A stretch of DNA of 64,000 nucleotides from DASUBV01 sp036501025 (GCA_036501025.1 DASYBB010000044.1:186001-250000), one strand, 5' to 3'. Positions 29,863-38,179 are shown, counted from the first letter of the stretch. Numbers and translations: made by a program. The notes: generated by a model not told the origin, from the sequence alone.

Positions 29863-30831
29863 TCAGCCGCGGGCCGCCGCGGCGAACGCCTCCAGTTCGG
29901 CGCAGATGTCGCCGGCGGGCTGGAAGGCGATGTCGGTGACGCCCGCCGCCTCCAGGGCGGCGAGGCGCTCCCGGAGCTGGGCCGGCGTCCACACCCGGCC
30001 CAGGCCCTGGATGCGGGCGGGGGTGACGAACGGCCGGTCCCGGTCATTGACGTCGATCATGTGCAGGTCGTGCATGGCCAGGTGGCGTTCGGCGGCGGGC
30101 ACGTCGTCGTAGGCGCGCAGCCAGTCGCCGAAACCGGGGATGTGCTCGTGGCTCAGCCGGTTCTCCGCGACGAAGTGGTAGCCGACCGGGACCGTGTGCC
30201 CGGCAGAAGCCATCACCCGCGGGGCGTCGATGGTCTCGCCCTCGCGCAGCACGGTGCCCGGGAACAGGCACGCCTCCCAGGCGAATCCCGCGACCGGGAC
30301 CGGCGCCGCGATGAACAGCCCGTCAGCGATCTCGCGGGCGGCGGCGATGCCCTTCGGCCCCGCCGCGGCGAGGAGGAACGGGACGTCGACCGGCCGGGCC
30401 GGGCCGAAGCCGGCGGGGTGCAGCATCTGGATACGGGCGCCATCCCAGTCGGTCGTCTCGCCGCGCAGCAGCGCCCGGACCACCTGCACGTAGGTGACGA
30501 CATCGGCCCAGCGCAAAGGCCGCTGGCCCAGCGTGAAGCGCCCGGTGAAGCCCGATCCCACCGCCACCGCGACCCGCTCCTGGCCGGCGATGGCGACGAG
30601 CGTCCCGATGGCCGCGGCGGTCACCATCGGATGGCGCAGGCTGGGAATGAGCACGCCGGGACCCAGGCCGATAGCCGACGTCCGCTCCGCGGCCCGGCAC
30701 AGCTGCACCCAGACATCCGGGTACAGGGCGGGCGAGTCATAGCACCAGGCCCGCTCGTAGCCGAGGGACTCGGCCACCCGGATGTGCTCCGGGGTGTCCA
30801 GAGAGGTCGCGAACGCGCACGTGAGTCGCAT
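29863..30831 (-). CDS. LLM-class (luciferase-like, F420 or FMN) oxidoreductase
   Basis: A 322-residue TIM-barrel oxidoreductase of the luciferase-like family. AWCYDSPALYPDVWVQLCRAAERTSAIGLG is the standard early segment, VAVAVGSGFTGRFTLGQRPLRW the flavin/F420 phosphate region and VPFLLAAAGPKGIAAAREIADGLF the mid-barrel signature. It is in line with, and 120 bp upstream of, the fused CoA-transferase gene, so the two may act together on one compound. The cofactor is F420 more likely than FMN in this phylum; this is inference. Confidence 0.88.
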   Translation of the reverse strand: MRLTCAFATSLDTPEHIRVAESLGYERAWCYDSPALYPDVWVQLCRAAERTSAIGLGPGVLIPSLRHPMVTAAAIGTLVAIAGQERVAVAVGSGFTGRFTLGQRPLRWADVVTYVQVVRALLRGETTDWDGARIQMLHPAGFGPARPVDVPFLLAAAGPKGIAAAREIADGLFIAAPVPVAGFAWEACLFPGTVLREGETIDAPRVMASAGHTVPVGYHFVAENRLSHEHIPGFGDWLRAYDDVPAAERHLAMHDLHMIDVNDRDRPFVTPARIQGLGRVWTPAQLRERLAALEAAGVTDIAFQPAGDICAELEAFAAAARG

Positions 30832-30959
30832 GTCTCAGCTTCCTGCCGGGTGACCAGGCGGCGGCGGAGATCCCGCGGCCGCCGGACTTATTGTCGTCAA
30901 CCGGTCCGCAGCCGTCGATACCCGGCCGCCCGGCCTGTCAGCGGGAGGCCACCTCCTGA

Positions 30960-31254
30960 TCACGAGAATGCCCGCGCCAGTTGCGCTTCGGCTGTCGGTG
31001 ATTGCGGTGCAGGGCGGCCGGGCTGTCGGGGCAGCTTGATACCCGTCAGGTCAGCTATCTGGTGCAGGGACCGGACCGCCCGGTGACCTCAACCGCGGCG
31101 CATCGCCGCTGCCGCAGGCCGCATGCCTCCGCCAGTGCCCGCAGCCGGGCGAGCTCCACGAACCGGAGTTCGGACAGGTCCAGGCGGATGGTTCCCGGCG
31201 GCCCCAGGAGTGAAGCGCCGGATCAGGCCCGGCAAGGGATCCGACCGCAGTCAC
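30960..31254 (-). pseudogene. Decayed STAS-domain (anti-sigma factor antagonist-like) gene
   Basis: The minus strand reads TIRLDLSELRFVELARLRAL followed by AEACGLRQRR in one frame, the classic LDLSxLxFVDxxGLRAL core of STAS proteins. The expected continuation appears in another frame (VRSLHQIADLTGIKLPRQ), and the expected preceding strand in a third. At least two frameshifts are needed to restore a domain of normal length, so it is non-functional. The rest of the 30832-31449 gap holds nothing I recognise. Confidence 0.5.
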
Positions 31255-31449
31255 GTCCAGATCGCTTCGGGGTGGCGAAGATCCGCAGCACAGGCGGGCG
31301 AAGCCATCCGGCGGCTAGCTATCCGCGGCAGCTTCCATAGCTGCGGCGCTGACGCTCAGTGGTCCGGGCAGCTGCCATTCTTACCGTCGCGGTGCCTTCA
31401 TTCACGGCCCAACGTCCGAGCCCGTTCCCGGCTCACCCGTCCGGTGCGC

Positions 31450-31800
31450 TCAGAACGGATCCTGCGTACCCGGTATGTCGATGTTGCTATCGGCGGCGGG
31501 CGCGCCGGCCTGCACGACGCCGATGAACTGCCCGCCCTTGTGGCCTCCGACGATCAGGGTGAAGCGGTGACCGTTGGCGCAGGACAGGCGGAACGCGGCG
31601 TAACCGCCCTGCGTGCCGATCGGGCTGTCCGGCGCGCCGTCGCCGTCCGGGTGCACCGTGACGCCATCGCCGTCGCCGGGCTCCGTACCCTGCTCAATCT
31701 CGGTCTCTCCGCACTCCGGGCAGGCAAGCTGCCAGACCGCGACTCCATCCGCAGACTGCATCCACGGGGCGCCGTCGATAATCTCGTCCTGGCCAATCAC
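31450..31800 (-). CDS. Small cysteine-containing protein, unknown function
   Basis: A 116-residue acidic protein. CPECG (near residue 28) and SCANGH (near 74) provide a likely four-ligand zinc ribbon (CxxC plus CxxxH). The central part is glycine/aspartate rich (PGDGDGVTVHPDGDG). GTG at 31800 has GAGGAG six bases upstream; an upstream in-frame ATG at 31875 lacks one. Family not recognised. It sits alone among decayed genes. Confidence 0.55.
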   Translation of the reverse strand: MIGQDEIIDGAPWMQSADGVAVWQLACPECGETEIEQGTEPGDGDGVTVHPDGDGAPDSPIGTQGGYAAFRLSCANGHRFTLIVGGHKGGQFIGVVQAGAPAADSNIDIPGTQDPF

Positions 31801-32059
31801 CGGGTTCTCCTCGCGGCAGCGGCGGTTCAGCACAATCCGTACTGCCACTGCCCACCCCGGCGGACTTGAAGCCACCCAGACAATGCTGCACGCGCAGCTC
31901 AGCAGCGACCTGGTGCGCAGGACGGTATCGCATGCACGAAGACGGCCGACGATAACAGCCTGAGGGAGCCTGCTCGCTCGCGGGCGTAAGCCTCGTGCGG
32001 CGCAACAGTTACGGCAATCTCAATCAGGACGGGACCGGGCCGATCCGTCCCGCGGTCAG

Positions 32060-32507
32060 GGGACCGGCGTCGTGTCCTGGTTGAGGTCGCGCGCGGCCCG
32101 GCGGCCCAGCCGGTCAGCCAGTCGAACGCCGCCGCGCTGATGACCGGGTGCAGCCGCTTCCCGAAGGCGGCGACGCCCCGCTGCCCGGCCGGATCGGGAG
32201 CCCCAGCTGGCTGACGGCGTGCAGCACCGCAGCGGTCAGGCCCGGCGCGACGCCGGCCGCCCGCGCCGCGACCTGGCCAGCCGGGGTCAGGATGACCTCC
32301 GGCCACCGCATTCGCGACCTGCCGGGCGGCGCGCCCGGCATCCACGGACAGGAACGGCAGGCTCGCCGCCAGGCTGTGCCGCTCCAGCGCGATGTCGATC
32401 AGCCGCTGCGGCGCGCCGGCATCGGTGACGTCGGCAGTGACCGCCGCGACATCGGCTCCGCGGCCGCCGCAGGTCGCGGGCCGCGCGCTCCAGCCCAGTG
32501 GACCATA
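32060..32507 (-). pseudogene. Decayed short-chain dehydrogenase
   Basis: Pieces of an SDR are spread over two frames: GADVAAVTADVTDAGAPQRL (the VDVTD region), IDIALERHSLAASL, a residual helix, then EVILTPAGQVAARAAGVAPG and LTAAVLHAVSQLGLP, the C-terminal helices typical of larger SDRs. The N-terminal TGxxxGIG motif and YxxxK are absent. An internal deletion brings the early and the late parts together. The fragment adjoins an IS transposase tail upstream, which may have caused the loss. Confidence 0.5.
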
Positions 32508-32660
32508 GGTTTCGTGATGTCCGGGCAGGCGTTCGTAGTCGCGGACGGTCCGGCTGCACCGGGTGATCCACGTCAGCGTCCGTTCGACGACCCAGCGGCG
32601 GCGGGGCAGGACCTGGAAGCGCACTGCAGAGTTCCCAGGGGCCTTACGGCCTGCAACCCG
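32508..32660 (-). mobile_element. 3' fragment of an IS transposase (IS5-like)
   Basis: About 40 codons read RFQVLPRRRWVVERTLTWI followed by TRCSRTVRDYERLPGHHE, the characteristic C-terminal segment (VLPRRWVVERTFAWI...RDYE) of IS5-type DDE transposases, including the catalytic glutamate region. No other part of an element or terminal repeats is found. It is a dead remnant. Confidence 0.55.
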
Positions 32661-32677
32661 GCAACCAGCCGACCCGC

Positions 32678-33673
32678 CTACCTGGGTGCTTGCTTCTTCC
32701 TGCGCTTGTTTTCCTGACTGCGCAGCTTGCGGTCGTCGCGTAGTTCTGCGAAGGGTTCCTTGCCGGGCGGGTGGCCGCCGGCGATGGCCCGGCTGCGTTC
32801 CAGCTCGGCGTTGATCTCGGCGCCGAGCAGGATGGCGACGTTGGAGATCCACAGCCAGATCAGGAAGATGATGATCCCGGCGAAGCTGCCGTAGGTCTTG
32901 TTGTAGTGGCTGAAGTTGGCGATGTATAGGGCGAACAGGCCCGATGCCGCCAGCCACAGGACGACCGCGGCGAGCCCGCCCGGGCTGACCCACTGGAAGC
33001 CGTGCCGGGCATTGGGGCTGGCCCAGAACAAGATGGCCAGGATGAGGCCGACGATGACCAGCAGCACCGGCCACTTGGCAATGTCCCATGCCGTGACGGC
33101 CGCCGGACCGACGCCAAGCACGTTCCCGGCCTTCCGGGCCAGGCCGCCGGTCACCACGACGATGAGGGCGGCGGCGATCAGCAGCAGCATCGTCGCCACG
33201 GTGACGGCGAGGCGCAGCGGCGCGGTCTTCCAGACCGGCCGGCCCTCCGGCACGTCGTAGATGACGTTGGAGGCGCGCATGAAGGCCGCCACGTAGTTCG
33301 ACGCCGACCACAGGGCAAGCGCCAGCCCGGCGATGCCTATGATTCCCGAGGCCGCGTGACTGTGCTGCAGGTGGGTGATGTCACTGAGGATGATCTTGCG
33401 CACGGATGAGGGAGCTGCGCTGGCCAGGCTGGTGACCAGCGGCTGGGTCGCTGACTTGCCGAGGATCCCGAGCAGCGAGACCAGCACGAGCAGGCCGGGG
33501 AAAATCGACTGGATGCCGAAGTAAGTCAGTGCCGCGGCCCGGTCCTGGAGGTCGTCGGCCTTGTACTCGGCGAGGGCGCGGCGGGCCGCCGCGAGCCAGG
33601 AGCCGCGGCTGAGGCCGGTCGGATCCTCCGGCACGTCACGGGCGCTGCCCCCGGCCTGCTGGGACGTGGTCAT
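32678..33673 (-). CDS. YihY/BrkB-family inner membrane protein
   Basis: A 331-residue membrane protein with six to seven helices. ALTYFGIQSIFPGLLVLVSLLG (about residues 45-66), the RASNVIYDVPEGRPVWK loop and the ending HYNKTYGSFAGIIIFLIWLWISNVAILLGAEINAELER are the signatures of YihY/BrkB (formerly called RNase BN; that activity is not accepted for the family). ATG at 33673 is preceded by GAAAGGACC. The C-terminal tail is basic. It is the last gene of an operon with three envelope-related proteins; the role is probably in the cell envelope but not defined. Confidence 0.88.
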   Translation of the reverse strand: MTTSQQAGGSARDVPEDPTGLSRGSWLAAARRALAEYKADDLQDRAAALTYFGIQSIFPGLLVLVSLLGILGKSATQPLVTSLASAAPSSVRKIILSDITHLQHSHAASGIIGIAGLALALWSASNYVAAFMRASNVIYDVPEGRPVWKTAPLRLAVTVATMLLLIAAALIVVVTGGLARKAGNVLGVGPAAVTAWDIAKWPVLLVIVGLILAILFWASPNARHGFQWVSPGGLAAVVLWLAASGLFALYIANFSHYNKTYGSFAGIIIFLIWLWISNVAILLGAEINAELERSRAIAGGHPPGKEPFAELRDDRKLRSQENKRRKKQAPR

Positions 33674-33803
33674 CAGTGATCGGTCCTTTCTGCTGCTGCC
33701 ATGTGCCCGGCGGGCGATGACGCCGGCGGCCCGGGCCGCGGCGGGCGCGGAGGCCGGCCGCACGCCCGCGGCCCCCTCCTCCGCGGGCGTGCGGCCAGGT
33801 ACG

Positions 33804-34388
33804 TCAGCGTCCGGTGTCGGTGACCGCGCCGCGGGCGGCCTGGGCCTGGTCCCGGACGTCGTGAGCCGAGCTGACCGCCTCGTCCTTCACGGTGGCCGCG
33901 GCGCCGGCGGCGCTGTCCCGAACGGACTGGGCGGCGTGCTGAGCGGAGTCCTGGAGGCTGGCCGCCGTGTCCCGGGCTGCGTCCTCGAGGGCAGGCCGGG
34001 CCTTGTCCTCGGCGGCGGCCGCGGCGTCCCTCTCGGCGGCGCTGGCGGGAAGCAGGGATCCGAGCAGCCATCCGACGCCCAGGGCGATGACGCCGGCGGC
34101 CAGCGGGTTCCCGGCCGCGTGGCCGCGGGCCTGGCCCGGCACTGCCGACGCCTTGTCCCCGAGAGCGGAGGCGGCGCCGGAAGCGGCGGATGTCGTGCCG
34201 GACGCGGACTGGGACGCGGTGCCCATGACCTTGCGCGTGGCGCCCCGCACGGCGGTTACCGCGCTGGCCGCCTTCCGCCTGGCGGCGTGCGCGGGGTTGA
34301 CGGTGTCTGCCAGGGTGTTGACGTCCTGGCTCAGGCTGGTGCGCGTCTCGTCGATCTGCTCGCGGATCTGGTCGGGATCGCTGGTCAT
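33804..34388 (-). CDS. DUF3618 membrane-anchored protein
   Basis: A 194-residue protein. The N-terminal 45 residues (SDPDQIREQIDETRTSLSQDVNTLADTVNP) are the DUF3618 motif. A transmembrane helix lies near residues 103-121 (GVIALGVGWLLGSLLP), followed by a long alanine-rich amphipathic helix resembling LEA/apolipoprotein-type repeats. ATG at 34388 overlaps the preceding stop by four bases. Partner genes and topology suggest a role at the cytoplasmic membrane. Confidence 0.85.
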   Translation of the reverse strand: MTSDPDQIREQIDETRTSLSQDVNTLADTVNPAHAARRKAASAVTAVRGATRKVMGTASQSASGTTSAASGAASALGDKASAVPGQARGHAAGNPLAAGVIALGVGWLLGSLLPASAAERDAAAAAEDKARPALEDAARDTAASLQDSAQHAAQSVRDSAAGAAATVKDEAVSSAHDVRDQAQAARGAVTDTGR

Positions 34389-34792
34389 GACGTGCCCTCA
34401 TTTCCCTTGACTGCGCCGGGGATCTTCTTCACTGTCTGGGCCGTCCGCGGCGCCCCGGGCACGGCCGAGATCTCCCGGCGGCCCGCCAGGGCCAGGACGG
34501 CCGCGACGATCAGCCAGGCCGCGCTGACGGCCAGCGCCGACCAGCCGTGCCCGATGACCTCGCCCAGGCCCCACCATCCGGCTACCGACGCGAACACCAG
34601 GACCAGGTGCCCGCTGACGCCCGCGCCGGCGAGCATCCCGGCGCCCTTGCCGGCCCGCACCGCGGACTGGCGCACCTCGGCCTTGGCCAGTTCGACCTCC
34701 TGGCGAATCAGCGCGCTCAGGTCGGCGGCGACATCGGAGAATGCGTCGCCGACTGACGGGCGAGCGCCCGGCGGGACCGCCGGGCTGCTCAC
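34385..34792 (-). CDS. Phage-holin-like superfamily (DUF1469-type) membrane protein
   Basis: A 135-residue protein with an amphipathic N-terminal helix (VAADLSALIRQEVELAKAEVRQSAVRAGKGAG) and two membrane helices in a hairpin, the layout of the Phage_holin_3_6/DUF1469 family, which in bacteria is not necessarily phage derived. GTG at 34792 overlaps the upstream stop (GTGA) and its own stop overlaps the DUF3618 start (ATGA), so translation is coupled on both sides. Confidence 0.82.
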   Translation of the reverse strand: MSSPAVPPGARPSVGDAFSDVAADLSALIRQEVELAKAEVRQSAVRAGKGAGMLAGAGVSGHLVLVFASVAGWWGLGEVIGHGWSALAVSAAWLIVAAVLALAGRREISAVPGAPRTAQTVKKIPGAVKGNEGTS

Positions 34793-35505
34793 CAGGCACC
34801 CTTGTCGCCCGGCTGACGCACGGCATCGTGATCCGGCGTGACGCCGGCCCCGTACTCGCCGGCCCCGGCAGGGAATGCCGCATGGCCATCCGGGGCGCTC
34901 TGGGGTGACCCCGGCCCGGCCCGGCCCGTAGCCGGGGCGAGACGGGTGTCGCTGTCGTCGCTGTGCGCGGCCGCCAGCCCGCGGGTGAGGCGCCCGGCGG
35001 CCAGGCCGGCGGCGAGCGCGACGGCCAGGAAGGCGCCGGGGCGGTGCCGCGCGAATGCCCGGACGTCGTCGAGGACCTGGGCCGGCTCGCGGGCGTCCAG
35101 CCACTGCCCGACCAGCCGGGCGCGGGACGCTGCCTCGCGGGCCACGCTGCCTGCAGCTCCCGGTTGATCGTCGCGGGCGGCCATCGAGCTGAACTCGTCG
35201 CCGAGCGTCCGCAGCGCGGCTGCCAGCCGCTGCTGAGCCGAGGCGGCCTGCTGAGCCAGCTGGCCCTGCGCGTCGCGGAGCAGGTCCTTGCCCTGCCGGC
35301 CTGCCTCAGCCGCGACCTCGGCGGCCTGCTCCCGGGCGACGCCGGCCGCGTGCTGGCCCGCCGCCGCGCCTGAGTGCCCGAGGCCGGCGGCCTGGTCCCT
35401 GACCACGTCGGCCGTCCCCTGCTGCTCGTGCTGCGGCGGCGGCTCCGGCGCCAGCGGCTCGGGCCACGGCGGCGGCCCCGCGGCGGCCGGGATGTTCTGC
35501 GTCAT
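34789..35505 (-). CDS. Alanine-rich amphipathic-helix membrane protein
   Basis: A 238-residue protein. A proline-rich start (PPPWPEPLAPEPPPQ) is followed by long amphipathic helices rich in alanine, glutamine and glutamate (about residues 35-110), then one membrane helix (AFLAVALAAGLAAGRL) and a disordered, glycine-rich tail. It resembles actinobacterial membrane-associated proteins seen in YihY/DUF3618 clusters; I cannot name a family. ATG at 35505 has AGGAGG seven bases upstream and is the first gene of the four-gene operon. Confidence 0.7.
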   Translation of the reverse strand: MTQNIPAAAGPPPWPEPLAPEPPPQHEQQGTADVVRDQAAGLGHSGAAAGQHAAGVAREQAAEVAAEAGRQGKDLLRDAQGQLAQQAASAQQRLAAALRTLGDEFSSMAARDDQPGAAGSVAREAASRARLVGQWLDAREPAQVLDDVRAFARHRPGAFLAVALAAGLAAGRLTRGLAAAHSDDSDTRLAPATGRAGPGSPQSAPDGHAAFPAGAGEYGAGVTPDHDAVRQPGDKGAW

Positions 35506-35659
35506 CCGAGATTCCTCCTGTTGCTTGCTGTCGCCGCGCCTGAGGCGAGGCGGACCCGTGGGCACCAGGAGCCAGCCGGCCGGAAGCGTGCGCGGGTCTC
35601 GCCCGCGATGCCCCTGGCGCTGGCCGCGGCCCACGGACCGGGTACTGGCTCCGAATGCG

Positions 35660-35704
35660 GCTTACGGGGTAAGCGTACAACATAAGCTTACAGGCAAAGC
35701 TTAC
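35660..35704. promoter_or_regulatory. Cluster of four GCTTAC elements upstream of the envelope operon
   Basis: GCTTAC-GGG-GTAAGC (35660-35674) is a perfect palindrome. GCTTAC recurs at 35686-35691 inside the palindrome TAAGCTTA and again at 35699-35704. The cluster lies about 155 bp before the first gene of the operon and just after the 3' end of a TetR gene. It has the look of a multi-site operator and is AT-richer than its surroundings. Confidence 0.55.
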
Positions 35705-35757
35705 GCCGTCCCCAAACATGCCGGCGCGACTGGATGCCGTAAGGGCTGCGGGCAGGG

Positions 35758-36624
35758 TCAGGCGGGGCGGGTGTCCGCGGTGTCCTCCACGAAGGCCGCG
35801 ATGCGGTCGAGCATGTGCTCCAGGCCGCTCTCGAACTCCGCGTCCCAGCGGTCCAGGGCCAGGCCGCCCGCGAGGCGGTAAACGGTCGGGAAGCGGCGGG
35901 CGTCGATCTGGTCTCCGGGGTCGATCAGCTCATGCGGGCTCTCGGCCTCCTCGACGGCCTCGCGCTCGCCCGGGGACCGCGCCGGGCTCAGCCCCCCCGG
36001 GACCGGGTTGGCGAGCGCACCGCCGCCGGACCGGCCGTCTTCGCCCGCCGCCGTGTCCGGGCGGGTGAACGACCCGTCTCCGGGCTTGGGATCCCGCAGC
36101 GCCATGGCGCTGGTCTCCAGCAGCAGGTAGCCCAGTAGGAAGCCGTTGAACGTCCGGTACGTGAACAGCACCTGCTCGTCAGTGAACCCCTCCCCCGCCA
36201 GCCCGCTGAGCAGCCGCTCGACCCAGCGCAGCGACCGGAGCGGCGGGTTGACCCACGGGGCTCCCGGCGGCCGGGTCGCGACCAGCGGGAACGCGTGCGG
36301 ATGCGCCTGGGCATACCGGCGCACCCCGTGCGCCATGCCCGTGAGGTAGGGGCGCCACCCGTCTACCGGGTACGGCCGGACATCGGGATCGTCGCCGAGC
36401 TCATTCACGATGCGCTCCACCACCGCGTCGAAGAGCTCGTCGCGATCGTGCACGTACCGGTACAGCGACATCGAGCGGACGCCCAGCCGCTCGGACACCG
36501 CCCGCATGGTCGCGGCCCCGATGCCCTGCTCGTCAACCAGCTCCAGGGTGGCGGTCACGATCCGGTCCACTGACAGGCCGCGCCCCGGCCGGCCACGGCG
36601 GCCGCCCTGGTCCTGTGCTCGCAT
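35758..36624 (-). CDS. TetR-family regulator with a long C-terminal domain
   Basis: A 288-residue repressor whose C-terminal domain resembles the tetracycline-repressor type (TetR_C_1). The helix-turn-helix is near residues 25-60 (MRAVSERLGVRSMSLYRYVHDRDELFD). A 45-residue insertion rich in glycine, proline and glutamate (DGSFTRPDTAAGEDGRSGG to EEAESPHEL) interrupts the ligand domain near residue 190; its role is unclear. The gene precedes the envelope operon on the same strand with about 250 bp between, in which the GCTTAC cluster lies. Confidence 0.85.
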   Translation of the reverse strand: MRAQDQGGRRGRPGRGLSVDRIVTATLELVDEQGIGAATMRAVSERLGVRSMSLYRYVHDRDELFDAVVERIVNELGDDPDVRPYPVDGWRPYLTGMAHGVRRYAQAHPHAFPLVATRPPGAPWVNPPLRSLRWVERLLSGLAGEGFTDEQVLFTYRTFNGFLLGYLLLETSAMALRDPKPGDGSFTRPDTAAGEDGRSGGGALANPVPGGLSPARSPGEREAVEEAESPHELIDPGDQIDARRFPTVYRLAGGLALDRWDAEFESGLEHMLDRIAAFVEDTADTRPA

Positions 36625-36949
36625 CCCGGAACCTCACTTAGAGTCAGATGCTGTGATGGTATCGGTCGGCCATCCCGCAGCAGGCCGGCGACGCGATAGC
36701 TCCGCAGGCCGCGCTGGTCCGCGGGGCTGAGCTTCTTGCCCGAGGCCCGCTGCATTGCCATGAGCTGCGCGGCACCAGCGCGGCCGCCGCGGGCCGAGGA
36801 CGGCCTCAGGCGGCCTGTCCGGTAGGGCCATGGCGGCAAGGCGGAAGAGGCCGAGAACGACGCAGACACCTGGCGGACGGCCATCGAGCGCGCCGCGCCA
36901 TGATCACTCTCTTCCTGCAACACTGCAGGTGAGAGGGCTGCTAGCTGGG
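36625..36949. other. Intergenic region without a recognised gene
   Basis: This 325-bp stretch lies between the TetR gene start and the tRNA. Open frames here are short and do not resemble proteins I know. The only structure I see is the small hairpin CCTGCA-ACAC-TGCAGG at 36914-36929, downstream of the tRNA on its strand, without a following T-run. Confidence 0.5.
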
Positions 36950-37022
36950 CTCCCGCGATAGGACTCGAACCTATAACCTGCCGGTTAACAGCCGGCTGCT
37001 CTGCCAATTGAGCTACGCGGGA
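36950..37022 (-). tRNA. tRNA-Asn (anticodon GTT)
   Basis: The minus strand folds into a standard 73-base cloverleaf: acceptor TCCCGCG/CGCGGGA, D stem GCTC/GAGC, anticodon stem GCCGG/CCGGC with loop CTGTTAA, five-base variable loop, and T arm ATAGG-TTCGAGT-CCTAT. Anticodon GTT reads asparagine codons. The 3' CCA is not encoded. No integrase or duplicated 3' end nearby suggests use as an attachment site. Confidence 0.95.
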
Positions 37023-37246
37023 CCGTCTCGACGGCGGCCTGCCGGGCCGAGACCAGAACCTCCCGGACCGCCGCTATCGCGGACACTAGGGTAGCGCACC
37101 CGGAGGGGCGCGCGAGCCAGCCCCAAGATCCTCGCGCATAAGAGCGACTGCCCTGGGCATGAGGTAGGTCATCGTCGTGCCCCGGCCGGGGCAGCAGCTG
37201 CCCGGTGCCCCGGCACGGCACGCGGACCTCACGAGGAGTGGTCGAG

Positions 37247-37618
37247 ATGGGTAAGTACCGGATCAGCTTCCTCGCCGGCCTGGCCACGGGTTTCGTCCTC
37301 GGGGCGCGGGCCGGCCGGGAGCGCTACGACCAGCTGGTCAAGGCGGCCAAGACGGTCGCCGAGCACCCCGCCGTGCAGCAGGCGGCCGGCACCGTCCAGG
37401 CCCAGGCCGCCGGCCTGGCCGCCACCGCCGGGACCAAGATCAGCGACGAGGTCCGCAACCGGGTCCCGCAGCTGGCCAAGACCGCAAAGGACAAGGTCAG
37501 CGAGCACGCCCCCGGCCGCCACAGCCACGATCAGGGCACCGGGGGCAACGGCCACCGCGACCTCGGCGACGGCAGCAGTTTCACCACCCTGGGCCAGGAC
37601 GGCAACACCCGCAACTAG
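37247..37618 (+). CDS. YtxH-like small membrane-anchored protein
   Basis: A 123-residue protein with an N-terminal membrane helix (FLAGLATGFVLGARAG) directly after MGKYRIS, then an amphipathic alanine-rich helix (LVKAAKTVAEHPAVQQAAGT) and a disordered histidine/glycine-rich tail. The MGKYRISFLAGLATGFVLG start is common among actinobacterial conserved hypotheticals of the YtxH type. ATG at 37247 follows GAGGAG at 11 bases; an in-frame start at 37205 is less likely. Confidence 0.7.
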   Translation: MGKYRISFLAGLATGFVLGARAGRERYDQLVKAAKTVAEHPAVQQAAGTVQAQAAGLAATAGTKISDEVRNRVPQLAKTAKDKVSEHAPGRHSHDQGTGGNGHRDLGDGSSFTTLGQDGNTRN

Positions 37619-37638
37619 CGCGGGTCGGCTGGTGTCCG

Positions 37639-37667
37639 CTTGTACGTTTCGTACAAGTGGCTATGCT
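37639..37667. promoter_or_regulatory. Toxin-antitoxin operator and promoter
   Basis: Perfect inverted repeat CTTGTACG-TTT-CGTACAAG (37639-37657), followed by a -10-like TATGCT (37662-37667) seven bases before the GTG of the antitoxin. TTGTAC inside the palindrome could act as -35 with a short 15-base spacer. Antitoxin binding here would block the promoter. The mRNA would be essentially leaderless. Confidence 0.6.
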
Positions 37668-37673
37668 GGACAC

Positions 37674-38060
37674 GTGAGTGAAGCAGTAACGGAAATGCCG
37701 ATCTCGGAGGCCAGGGAGCATCTCGCCGAGGTCGTGAACCGCGCCGTCTACGGCGGCGAGGCCACGTACCTCACCCGCCGAGGCCGGCGCCTGGCCGTTG
37801 TCGTGTCCGCTGCTCAGCTAGCTGCCGACGAGGCCCGGGCACGGCAGGATGCCACGGTTGAGGCCTGCCGCGAGGTATGGCAAAGCGTCGCCGGCGTCGA
37901 CGAGGCGACCCGCGCGGTGGTGCGGGCCAGTCTCGACAAGCTGATCGAGACGGCCGAGGACATCGCCGACGTGGCTGTCCTCGGGGCTGTCCGTGACGAC
38001 CACGAATCCGGCGGCGAGCCGGTACCGTGGGAACAGGTCAAGGCCGAGCTCGGCCTCTGA
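37674..38060 (+). CDS. Phd/YefM-family antitoxin
   Basis: A 128-residue antitoxin of a type II toxin-antitoxin pair. The N-terminal DNA-binding part is EMPISEAREHLAEVVNRAVYGGEATYLTRRGRRLAVVVSA, the Phd/YefM signature. A long C-terminal half (helical, acidic, ending PWEQVKAELGL) would wrap the toxin. GTG at 37674 is preferred because promoter elements end seven bases before it. The RelE-like toxin gene follows after an unusually long 119-bp gap that holds a 19-bp direct repeat. Confidence 0.85.
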   Translation: MSEAVTEMPISEAREHLAEVVNRAVYGGEATYLTRRGRRLAVVVSAAQLAADEARARQDATVEACREVWQSVAGVDEATRAVVRASLDKLIETAEDIADVAVLGAVRDDHESGGEPVPWEQVKAELGL

Positions 38061-38077
38061 TCGCAGGCAGGACCTTA

Positions 38078-38121
38078 AGGCGCCGGAACGGCGCACCATG
38101 AAAGGCGCCGGAACGGCGCAG
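38078..38121. repeat. 19-bp direct repeat between antitoxin and toxin genes
   Basis: The same 19 bases, AAGGCGCCGGAACGGCGCA, occur at 38078-38096 and 38103-38121. Each copy contains a small stem, GCGCC-GGAAC-GGCGC, so the transcript could form two identical hairpins before the toxin start. Confidence 0.85.
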
Positions 38122-38179
38122 CAGCCACACCCGGAACGGGGATCCTGAGCTCGGCCGCACCCGGAAGGCGATCCGTTCC

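Noticed and set aside
31899..33311. 470-codon minus-strand frame joining a transposase-like segment and other text
   Set aside because: It runs through the YihY gene in the wrong frame and joins unrelated fragments; only the 32508-32660 part is a true relic.
34385..34792. Holin-like gene as evidence of a prophage
   Set aside because: The holin-like superfamily is common in actinobacterial chromosomes and no other phage gene is present.
36950..37022. tRNA-Asn as an integration site
   Set aside because: No integrase and no duplicated tRNA 3' end were found nearby.
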